From the NCBI GenBank assembly GCA_013359255.1, contig JABWCF010000002.1, positions 124,001 to 188,000 on the forward strand: a stretch of DNA of 64,000 nt, in the 5' to 3' direction. Position numbers and translations under genes: made by a program. This stretch comes from Flavobacteriales bacterium. GTDB lineage: Bacteria; Bacteroidota; Bacteroidia; Flavobacteriales_E; Vicingaceae. This document shows, piece by piece, positions 44,140 to 52,266 of the stretch (positions within the stretch are counted from its first letter, which is position 1; each line of letters starts with the position of its first letter). The notes under the pieces were generated by a model. That model was not told the DNA's origin and ran no database searches. It worked only from the letters and a program-made list of their open reading frames with translations.

Positions 44140-46497
44140 ATGATTAAGAAACATTTTATTTTGTTTTTCCTGCTGTTTGCAGGTGTATTTATGGTAAAGG
44201 CTCAGTCGGGTTGCCTTAGTATCAACGCAGGAAACGATACCAGCATGAGTTGCGGTATAAACTGTGTAAATTTAAATGCAACAGTAGTGGCTCCTTCCAG
44301 TCAAACCAATACCTATACAGTTTCTTCCATACCCTACGCCCCTCCTGTTCCTTACAATGTGGGCAACCAAATGTTTATTAACATTGATGATGAATGGAGT
44401 ACCGCACTAAACTTGCCTTTTTCATTTTGTTTTTACGGAAACACATACAATCAAATTGTAGTTGGCACAAACGGATTGATTTCTTTTGATATGACTTATG
44501 CAGGAGGATATTGTCCTTGGAGTTTTTCCGCATTGGTTCCCAATCCTGTTCTTCCCCTAAATGCTGTATTTGGAGTGTATCATGATATTGACCCTTCAAT
44601 TTGTGGGCAAATTCGGTATTCTATTCAAGGCACGGCACCTTGTAGAATGGCAGTCATTAATTTCAATCAAGTTTGCCATTTCGATTGCAACAATTTAATG
44701 TCTACCACCCAAATCATTCTTTACGAAACGACAAATCTAATAGATGTTTATGTTCAAAATAAGCCTACCTGCAACAATTGGAATAGCGGAAATGCAGTAA
44801 TTGGTATTCAAAATGCCACTGGCAATACAGGTCTTTGCCCTCCCGGCAGAAATACCGGTCCTTGGAGCACAAACAATGAAGCATGGAGGTTTACACCATC
44901 AGGCCCGCCTTCTTACACCATTAACTGGTACACAGGAGGGAATTTAGTGGGAACGGGTACTCCTATTACCGTATGCCCGCAAAACACAGTTACCACTTAC
45001 CTTGCTGAAGTGGTTTATACTACTTGCACAGGACAAACCGTTAAAGATACAGATGATGTAGTGGTTACAAAACTTTCGGGTGCAGGAGTTAACATTGTTC
45101 CCGGAGATACTGTTATTTGCCCTGGCCAAAGCGTTACATTTAATGTATTGGTTTGTGATACCGGAACCTTTGTGTGGCAACCCGGAGGAATGACAACCCC
45201 TTCTATTACGGTTAGCCCTGGGAGTACTACCACTTACGTAGTTTCACACACTTACAACGGTCAAACAGCATACGATTCTGTAAAAGTTACCGTTAGTACA
45301 GGCCCGAATATAACTTTCACAGGGAATACTTCTATTTGTCCTGGAAGTTCAACCACCATTACCGCATCGGGTGGAAGTAATTTAAGTTGGTCTCCCGGAG
45401 GAATGACAGGAAGTACCGTAACACTTTCTCCCGGAGCTACCACTACCTATACTGTAACCGGGCAAGACCAATATGGATGCACAGGGTCTTCAACCATTAC
45501 CATAACGGTTTTTCCCTTACCAAACATTAGTATTTCAGGGCCAAGTGATATTTGTTTTGGAGACCAAGTTACACTTACCGCTTTTGGAGGACAGTCTTAC
45601 TCGTGGATGCCCGGAGGACAAAGTGGAGGAAGTATTACGCAATCGCCAGCAGGAACTACCACTTATACAGTAATCGGCACCGATGCCAATGGATGCACAA
45701 ATACAGCCACACATACGGTTAATGTAAATCCTTTTCCACAAGCAAGTTTTAATTTTAGTCCTAAAGAAGGCTGTTCTGAACTTTGTGTACAGTTTACGAA
45801 CACTTCGAGTATAAGCAATGGTACTATTGCCTCAACAACATGGTATTTTATGCCCGGAGATTCCTTGGTAGGGAATAATCCTAATCGATGCTTTGTAAAT
45901 AGTACCGGAAATGTATGGAAGCTGCAACCTTCGATTAAAGTAATTTCAGATAAAGGATGCGTTGCTTTTTTTCAAACGACCGATACACTGAAAGTGTATC
46001 CACAACCCATTGCCGATTTTGAAGTGAGCACTCCGCTTCCCCTTCGCCCTAATATTGATATTTCTTTTACAGATAAATCAAGTGGAGCTACAGAATGGAA
46101 GTGGACAGCCGGATCTCAAACCTCAAGCGAACAAAATCCCAAATTCAAATTTGAACAGGGCACTTACGAAGTGTGTTTACAGGTTAAGAACAATTACGGT
46201 TGCCTAAATGCTGTTTGTAAAACCATTGAGGTAAGAAGTGAAATTGTTATTCCAAATGTATTTACTCCCAATGGTGACGGGCAAAATGATTTGTTTGTAA
46301 TAGAAGGGCTGTACGGCTCCGATAATTTAATTTTCATCTTTAACCGTTGGGGTAAAAAAATATATGAAAATGCCAATTACCAAAACGAGTGGGATGGAAC
46401 CATTAATGGCAAAATAGCCTCAGACGGCACTTATTACTATATTTTCAAAACCTTTGATTTAAAAGAGTACTCCGGTTCTTTTTCTTTGTTTAGGTAA
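44140..46497 (+). CDS. Large secreted Ig/PKD-repeat protein with CHU_C tail (1)
   Basis: Extracellular protein of 785 residues. Signal peptide (1-21, ending VKAQ), a PEP-like or nidogen-type N-terminal domain (LPFSFCFYGNTYNQIVVGTNG), then several ~80-residue Ig-like units ending in TTYTV motifs (SPGATTTYTV, PAGTTTYTV), a PKD domain (SPKEGCSELCVQF; ASTTWYF) and the CHU_C tail (PNVFTPNGDGQNDLFVIEGL, FNRWGKKIYE, DGTYYYIF). The tail routes it through T9SS as type B cargo. It is the first of three related tandem genes. Confidence 0.9.
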   Translation: MIKKHFILFFLLFAGVFMVKAQSGCLSINAGNDTSMSCGINCVNLNATVVAPSSQTNTYTVSSIPYAPPVPYNVGNQMFINIDDEWSTALNLPFSFCFYGNTYNQIVVGTNGLISFDMTYAGGYCPWSFSALVPNPVLPLNAVFGVYHDIDPSICGQIRYSIQGTAPCRMAVINFNQVCHFDCNNLMSTTQIILYETTNLIDVYVQNKPTCNNWNSGNAVIGIQNATGNTGLCPPGRNTGPWSTNNEAWRFTPSGPPSYTINWYTGGNLVGTGTPITVCPQNTVTTYLAEVVYTTCTGQTVKDTDDVVVTKLSGAGVNIVPGDTVICPGQSVTFNVLVCDTGTFVWQPGGMTTPSITVSPGSTTTYVVSHTYNGQTAYDSVKVTVSTGPNITFTGNTSICPGSSTTITASGGSNLSWSPGGMTGSTVTLSPGATTTYTVTGQDQYGCTGSSTITITVFPLPNISISGPSDICFGDQVTLTAFGGQSYSWMPGGQSGGSITQSPAGTTTYTVIGTDANGCTNTATHTVNVNPFPQASFNFSPKEGCSELCVQFTNTSSISNGTIASTTWYFMPGDSLVGNNPNRCFVNSTGNVWKLQPSIKVISDKGCVAFFQTTDTLKVYPQPIADFEVSTPLPLRPNIDISFTDKSSGATEWKWTAGSQTSSEQNPKFKFEQGTYEVCLQVKNNYGCLNAVCKTIEVRSEIVIPNVFTPNGDGQNDLFVIEGLYGSDNLIFIFNRWGKKIYENANYQNEWDGTINGKIASDGTYYYIFKTFDLKEYSGSFSLFR

Positions 46498-46523
46498 TAA
46501 TTAAATAGATGCAACCTTTTAAT

Positions 46524-46546
46524 CTTGCACGTAGTCTACGTGCAAG
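46524..46546. repeat. Perfect 11-bp palindrome between two CHU_C genes
   Basis: CTTGCACGTAG (46524-46534) and CTACGTGCAAG (46536-46546) are exact reverse complements around one T. It lies 27 bp after the first CHU_C gene and 18 bp before the next ATG. No T-run follows, so it is more like an operator or mRNA hairpin than an intrinsic terminator. Confidence 0.75.
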
Positions 46547-46563
46547 ACATTTATTTAAGTTTT

Positions 46564-48225
46564 ATGATTACTATTTTAAGGAATAAGAGTAAAATTAAAA
46601 TCAATCTTTTTTCTAAGATTTTTTTTTGGATAGCATTCTATAGTTTAACAACTTCATCCTCCTACTCACAGTGTAACTGTGTATGTACCGGAGATAATCT
46701 TATTACAAATTTTGACTTTAGTGCAGGAGATATGGGGTTTAATTCTTCTTACAACTCTAAATTACCAAACACCCAGCTAATGCCCGGAGATTATACGGTA
46801 AATACCAATGCAAATGGCTCAAACTGTTGTTGGAAATTAGTGCAAGACCATACCTCGGGGAGAGGAAATATGATGTTAGTAGATGGAGCTAATGTGCCTA
46901 ATGAGGTAGTTTGGAGCCAAACCGTTACTGTAAAACCAAATACAACCTATATTTTTGCCATGTGGTTATCGGTGTTTTGGAATGTCAATTCACCTCAGTT
47001 ACAATTTTCAATTAATGGACAAAATTTTGGACCTATTTTTAATCCACCTCCACGACAAGGTTCTCCAAGCACGTACAGCACCATTCCTCCCACTTGGGAA
47101 CAATTTTCAGAATGTTGGTATTCCGGACAAGGTGGAACCATTACCATTGAAATTGTAAATAAGAATATACAATTTGCTGGAAACGATTATGGGATAGATG
47201 ATATTACACTTGTAGAATGTCTAAATTCAAACACTCTAAATCTTGCCATTAGCAACGACACTGCTATTTGCCAAGGAGATAGCATTACATTAACGGTTAT
47301 TCCTAATGTTGGGGGCGGAACGTATGATTGGTTGCCAAGCGGAGATTCAACGCAAACAATTACTGTAAGCCCAAATGCCACTACCACATATACCGTAGAA
47401 TATACCAAAAATAACTGTGGAAGTACGGCCTCTTGTACTGTTTTTGTTCATCCTGTTCCAGAAGTTTTTTCAGACTTTGGTCCTAAAGAAGGCTGTTCCG
47501 AATTGTGTGTACAATTCAAAGACTCTTCTAGTATAGGTTCAGGTTCCATAGCATCAACAACATGGTATTTTTCTAAAAGCGATAGTATAGCAGAGAGTAA
47601 CCCATACAAATGTTTTGTAAATAATACGGATACTGTTTTAACACTTCTTCCAAGTATTAAAGTGGTTACCAACATAGGGTGTGAAAGTGTATACGAAACC
47701 TTTGATACCTTAAAAATATTTCCTTTACCAAAAGCAAATTTTGAGGCAAGTACACTTCCTCCCTATCGCCCTAATGTAAACATTTCTTTTACAGATAAAT
47801 CTACAGGAGCAACAGAATGGTTTTGGAATGCTGGTTCTTTAACTTCTACCGAGCAAAATCCAACATTTGTGTTTGAACAAGAAACCTACGATGTGTGTCT
47901 TACCGTTAAAAACAAATACAGATGTGCCGATTCCGTTTGTAAATCAATAGAAGTAAAAAGCGAAATAATTATTCCAAATATTTTTACACCCAACGAAGAT
48001 GGGGAGAACGACTTTTTTGTGATAAAAGGATTGAGAGGCAGTGGTAATATGTTGCTAATTTTTAACCGTTGGGGTAGGAAAATATATGAAAGTTTTGATT
48101 ATAAAAATGACTGGAACGGAACCATTATAAATACAGAAAAACTTGCATCAGACGGCACTTATTATTACATTTTTGTAACGCACGAAAAAGCCGAGTATTC
48201 CGGCTACGTTACCCTATTGAAATAA
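46564..48225 (+). CDS. Large secreted PKD-repeat protein with CHU_C tail (2)
   Basis: Extracellular protein of 553 residues. The ATG at 46564 is preferred because the upstream extension begins inside the palindrome at 46524-46546. Signal peptide (about 1-36, ending SYSQ), a lectin-like region (NLITNFDFSAGDMGFNS; TVKPNTTYIFAMW), one Ig-like unit (TVSPNATTTYTVEY), a PKD domain (GPKEGCSELCVQF, ASTTWYFSKSDS) and the CHU_C tail (PNIFTPNEDGENDFFVIKGL). The PKD and tail parts are nearly identical to those of the gene before it, so the two are recent duplicates that differ at their N-termini. Confidence 0.9.
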   Translation: MITILRNKSKIKINLFSKIFFWIAFYSLTTSSSYSQCNCVCTGDNLITNFDFSAGDMGFNSSYNSKLPNTQLMPGDYTVNTNANGSNCCWKLVQDHTSGRGNMMLVDGANVPNEVVWSQTVTVKPNTTYIFAMWLSVFWNVNSPQLQFSINGQNFGPIFNPPPRQGSPSTYSTIPPTWEQFSECWYSGQGGTITIEIVNKNIQFAGNDYGIDDITLVECLNSNTLNLAISNDTAICQGDSITLTVIPNVGGGTYDWLPSGDSTQTITVSPNATTTYTVEYTKNNCGSTASCTVFVHPVPEVFSDFGPKEGCSELCVQFKDSSSIGSGSIASTTWYFSKSDSIAESNPYKCFVNNTDTVLTLLPSIKVVTNIGCESVYETFDTLKIFPLPKANFEASTLPPYRPNVNISFTDKSTGATEWFWNAGSLTSTEQNPTFVFEQETYDVCLTVKNKYRCADSVCKSIEVKSEIIIPNIFTPNEDGENDFFVIKGLRGSGNMLLIFNRWGRKIYESFDYKNDWNGTIINTEKLASDGTYYYIFVTHEKAEYSGYVTLLK

Positions 48226-48327
48226 ATAAAATAGTTTGCCATGCAACTTAAAACAAAAAATTATACGTCAATGCTTGTAGTTTATGTTCATTTTCTATAA
48301 TTTTCCACCTCAATAAATTTTTGTGTT

Positions 48328-50979
48328 ATGAAAAAATTAATTACACCACTTCTTATTTTCGTTGGTTTTGTTTTCACGCAAAACATTTTTGCATCGCATA
48401 TTCCGGGTGCAGATATAGAGTTTGAATGTGTGGGCCCGAATCAGTATATTATACGTTGTATGTTCTTTGTAAAATGCCCTGCTGGAAACAGTTTACCCAG
48501 TTATGCAACCCGAGTTGTTTCTGCTACCAATACATGTGGATTACCCAACCAAAGTTGGACCTTACCCTGCGTAGAATGTGGAATAGAAGTTTCACAACTT
48601 TGCCCACCCCAATTGCCTCAAAGTGCTTGCTCAAACGGAGGTTTACCCGGAGTGCGTATGTGGAAATATCAATCATCGGTAGTTACACTGCAACCTTGCG
48701 ATTTTTGGGAGTTTTCTACAAATATTTGTTGCCGTAATACCACAGTAAATGTTTCCGGTCAGCCAAGTTTTTATACGTATACAAGAATGTATAGCCAAAC
48801 CGACCCGTGCAACACTTCTCCCAAATGGACAGCACAGCCCATTCCTTATTACTGTGCTAATCAGCAGGTAACTCATAACTGGGGTATTATTGAACCCAAC
48901 GGACATACCATACAATATAGTTTTGTAGATGCTCAACAAGCTCAAAACAGTCCGGTGCCTTATAATTTCGGATATTCTGCAGTTCAACCTTTTGGTCCGA
49001 GTTCCACCATTAATCCACAAACCGGTGAAATTGGATTTAATGTGGGTACCATTGGAGACTACATAGTGGCAGTAAAAGCTACAGAATTTAATGCAAATAA
49101 TCAAATAGTTTCAGAGCAAGTACATGATGTACAATTTACAATTATTAACTGCACTAATCAGCTTCCACAACCACCTCAGGGAGGTATAACCAATGTTACC
49201 GGTAGTGGAGTACTTACCCCCCCTAATAAAATAACACTCTGCGAAGGAAGTGCCACTTGTTTTGATTTAGTATTTACAGATGTAGATTTAGGAGACTCTT
49301 TATTTTGTACATCGAATGTTACAAGTGTGTTATTAGGGTCTTCATTTACTTTTACAGGAAAAAATCCTGTTACAGCTACCATTTGCTGGACAGCTCCTCC
49401 CGGATCTCAGGGTACTTATACTTTTGATGTTGGTGCAAATGACGGAGCTTGCCCTATTCCGGGACTTACCAGTATGGGAGTGGTGGTAGAAGTTACTCCA
49501 GGCATATTGGTTAACCTCGGTCCTGACATCTTAATCCCTTGTAATCAAATGACCACCGTTGTCCCCCAAATTTCAGGAGGTTCAGGTGGTTATTCCTATT
49601 TGTGGAGCAATGGATCTACAAACCCCATTATAGCTGTTGGTCCGGGTACTTACTGGTTAGAAGTAACCGATACTTCAGGCACAGCATGTATTGGAGTAGA
49701 CACAATTGTAATTACAACCGATAAACCTACAGCCGATTTTATAGCAGATAATGTGTGTGAAGGAACTCCGGTAAGTTTGCAAGATGCATCTACTCCTGCT
49801 ACCAGTGGAACAATTATAAACTGGCAATGGGATATAGATAATAATGGCTCTACTGATTATGTTTCGCAAAATGTATTTCATGTTTTTAGCGGAACAGGTC
49901 CTCAAAGCATTAAATTTATAGTAACAGATTCCTACGGCTGTAAAGACACAATTGTAAAACAGGTTTTTGTAAATCCCAAACCCAAAGCAGGGTTTATTGG
50001 CACCTCACTTTGTGATGGCATTACCATTGTGTTTGCCGATACCTCTAGTATCGTTTCAGGTAGTATTGCTACCTGGCAATGGGATGTTGATAATAATGGC
50101 ACTTTCGAGTACTTCACTCAAAACTTCTCACACGGTTATCCGGGTGCTGGAATTTATAATGTAACATTGATTGTAACATCAGACAGTGGATGCGTGGATA
50201 GCATTACTATGCCTGTAAATGTAAACGTAAAACCCAAAACCGATTTTGTAACCGGGCAAAGTTGTGCAAATGATGGTATGGCATTTTTAGATCTTACTAC
50301 GCCAACTCCAGATGGTTGGAAATGGGATTTTGGAGATGGTACAGCAAACTCTCCGGTTCAAAATCCAATACATTACTACTACAATCCGGGCGTTTATAGT
50401 GTAAAACTAGTAACTTGGATTGGCCCATGTTATGATTCACTAACATTAATACATACCGTAAGGCCTGTACCTATTGCAAATTTCGATGCTCCAGCACCTC
50501 CTTTGAGACCAGAAACTGATATTAAATTTACCGATAAATCCGAGGGTGGAAACCCAGGTGGTATTTTAGAAGAATGGTATTGGACATTCAATAGTGAGTT
50601 CTTCTCCAATCAGCAAAACCCGATTAAACAATTCGGGCAAGATGACTATGAAATATGCCTTACCGTTACTAATCAGTTTACCTGTAAAGCAATTGTGTGC
50701 AAAATAATAGAAGTGCGTTACGAGTTTATTATTCCGAATATTATTACACCAAATGGTGATGGGATGAATGACGATTTTGTGGTAAAAGCACTTTTTGGAG
50801 AAGGAAACAAACTAACTATATACAATCGTTGGGGCGATAAGGTATATGAAAACGAAAGTTATAAAAACGATTGGGGAGGAACCAATGGATCGAGAAATTT
50901 AGCAGATGGCACATACTATTATATTTTAATTACAAATCTTGGTGAAAAATATACCGGACATGTTACCATACTTCATTAA
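48328..50979 (+). CDS. Large secreted PKD-repeat protein with CHU_C tail (3)
   Basis: Extracellular protein of 883 residues. Signal peptide (1-22, ending IFAS), a Cys-rich N-terminal domain (IPGADIEFECVGPNQYIIRC), a cadherin-like middle (PINPQTGEIGF-type SSTINPQTGEIGFNVGT), then three to four PKD units (INWQWDIDNNGSTDYV, ATWQWDVDNNGTFEYF, PDGWKWDFGDGTANSP) and a CHU_C tail (PNIITPNGDGMNDDFVVKAL, NRWGDKVYE, DGTYYYIL). It is more diverged than the other two. A strong terminator follows its stop. Confidence 0.9.
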   Translation: MKKLITPLLIFVGFVFTQNIFASHIPGADIEFECVGPNQYIIRCMFFVKCPAGNSLPSYATRVVSATNTCGLPNQSWTLPCVECGIEVSQLCPPQLPQSACSNGGLPGVRMWKYQSSVVTLQPCDFWEFSTNICCRNTTVNVSGQPSFYTYTRMYSQTDPCNTSPKWTAQPIPYYCANQQVTHNWGIIEPNGHTIQYSFVDAQQAQNSPVPYNFGYSAVQPFGPSSTINPQTGEIGFNVGTIGDYIVAVKATEFNANNQIVSEQVHDVQFTIINCTNQLPQPPQGGITNVTGSGVLTPPNKITLCEGSATCFDLVFTDVDLGDSLFCTSNVTSVLLGSSFTFTGKNPVTATICWTAPPGSQGTYTFDVGANDGACPIPGLTSMGVVVEVTPGILVNLGPDILIPCNQMTTVVPQISGGSGGYSYLWSNGSTNPIIAVGPGTYWLEVTDTSGTACIGVDTIVITTDKPTADFIADNVCEGTPVSLQDASTPATSGTIINWQWDIDNNGSTDYVSQNVFHVFSGTGPQSIKFIVTDSYGCKDTIVKQVFVNPKPKAGFIGTSLCDGITIVFADTSSIVSGSIATWQWDVDNNGTFEYFTQNFSHGYPGAGIYNVTLIVTSDSGCVDSITMPVNVNVKPKTDFVTGQSCANDGMAFLDLTTPTPDGWKWDFGDGTANSPVQNPIHYYYNPGVYSVKLVTWIGPCYDSLTLIHTVRPVPIANFDAPAPPLRPETDIKFTDKSEGGNPGGILEEWYWTFNSEFFSNQQNPIKQFGQDDYEICLTVTNQFTCKAIVCKIIEVRYEFIIPNIITPNGDGMNDDFVVKALFGEGNKLTIYNRWGDKVYENESYKNDWGGTNGSRNLADGTYYYILITNLGEKYTGHVTILH

Positions 50980-50993
50980 TTGATGAGAATTAT

Positions 50994-51031
50994 AAAAGGA
51001 AAAGCCCCGAATTTTCGGGGCTTTTCCTTTT
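50994..51031 (+). terminator. Strong intrinsic terminator after the CHU_C cluster
   Basis: An 18-bp perfect stem: the left arm AAAAGGAAAAGCCCCGAA (50994-51011), a TT loop and the right arm TTCGGGGCTTTTCCTTTT (51014-51031), ending in a T-run. It is symmetric enough to act in both directions. It lies inside a spurious upstream extension of the kbl frame, which argues for the later kbl start. Confidence 0.9.
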
Positions 51032-51075
51032 ATAAAAACCAAAAAAATCTTTCTTTTGCCGCAAACACAAATGTT

Positions 51076-52266
51076 ATGTACGGAGAATTTAAAAAATTTT
51101 TACAAACCGAATTAACTTCTATCGAAGAAGCCGGACTATTTAAAAAAGAACGAATTATTACAACAGCACAAGATGCAGTTGTTAAGGTAAACGGAAAAGA
51201 GGTAATAATTTTTTGTGCTAATAATTATTTGGGGCTTTCTTCGCACCCAAAAGTGATTAGTGCTGCAAAAACCACATTAGAAAAACACGGCTACGGAATG
51301 TCATCTGTACGTTTTATCTGCGGCACACAAGATATTCATAAGGAGTTGGAAGAAAAAATCGCTCAATTCTTGGGTACGGAAGATACGATACTTTATGCAG
51401 CTTGTTTTGATGCGAACGGAGGTGTTTTTGAGCCTTTGTTTGGAGAAGAAGATGCAATTATATCGGATGAGCTGAATCATGCTTCCATAATAGATGGAGT
51501 GAGGCTTTGCAAAGCACAACGCTATCGTTATAAAAATTCCGACATGAACGATTTAGAAGAAAAATTAAAAGAATCACAATCTCAACGATTTCGGGTAATT
51601 GTTACGGATGGCGTTTTCTCTATGGACGGATATGTTGCACCACTTGATAAAATTTGCGATTTAGCAGATAAATATAATGCTCTTGTAATGGTAGACGAAA
51701 GCCATGCTACCGGTTTTATTGGAAAAACAGGAAGAGGCAGTATTGAGTTAAGAAATGTAATGGGAAGAGTAGATATTATAACAGGAACCTTAGGAAAAGC
51801 TCTTGGCGGGGCTATGGGAGGTTTTACAACAGGAAAAAAAGAAATCATAGAAATGCTTCGTCAGCGTTCAAGACCATATTTGTTTTCAAACTCTTTGGCA
51901 CCCTCTATTGTAGGAGCTTCTATTACCGTTTTTGATATGCTAAGCGAAACTACCGAGCTAAGAGACACACTAGAAAACAATGTGCGCTATTTTAAAGATA
52001 AAATTAAACGGGCAGGCTTTGATATTAAAGATGGAGAGTCTGCCATTATTCCAATCATGCTATACGATGCAAAACTTGCACAAGATTTTGCAGCCAAACT
52101 TTTAAACGAAGGGATTTATGTTACCGGTTTCTTTTACCCGGTAGTTCCAAAGGGACAGGCAAGAATTCGTGTGCAAATTTCGGCTGCACATAAAAAAGAA
52201 CATATAGATAAAGCGATAGAAGCGTTTACAAAAATTGGTCGCCAACTCAATGTAATTTCTTCTTGA
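51076..52266 (+). CDS. kbl: 2-amino-3-ketobutyrate CoA ligase (glycine C-acetyltransferase)
   Basis: PLP enzyme that, with threonine dehydrogenase, converts threonine to glycine plus acetyl-CoA. It resembles E. coli Kbl throughout: KKERIITTAQDA, FCANNYLGLSSHP, SVRFICGTQDIHKELE, LNHASIIDGVRLCKAQRYRY, the PLP lysine in TGTLGKALGGAMGG, and GFFYPVVPKGQARIRVQ near the end. The ATG at 51076 gives 396 residues, the family size; an upstream frame extension to 50980 would run across the terminator. This pattern excludes serine palmitoyltransferase. The tdh partner is not in the window. The TGA overlaps the next start by 4 bp. Confidence 0.97.
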   Translation: MYGEFKKFLQTELTSIEEAGLFKKERIITTAQDAVVKVNGKEVIIFCANNYLGLSSHPKVISAAKTTLEKHGYGMSSVRFICGTQDIHKELEEKIAQFLGTEDTILYAACFDANGGVFEPLFGEEDAIISDELNHASIIDGVRLCKAQRYRYKNSDMNDLEEKLKESQSQRFRVIVTDGVFSMDGYVAPLDKICDLADKYNALVMVDESHATGFIGKTGRGSIELRNVMGRVDIITGTLGKALGGAMGGFTTGKKEIIEMLRQRSRPYLFSNSLAPSIVGASITVFDMLSETTELRDTLENNVRYFKDKIKRAGFDIKDGESAIIPIMLYDAKLAQDFAAKLLNEGIYVTGFFYPVVPKGQARIRVQISAAHKKEHIDKAIEAFTKIGRQLNVISS

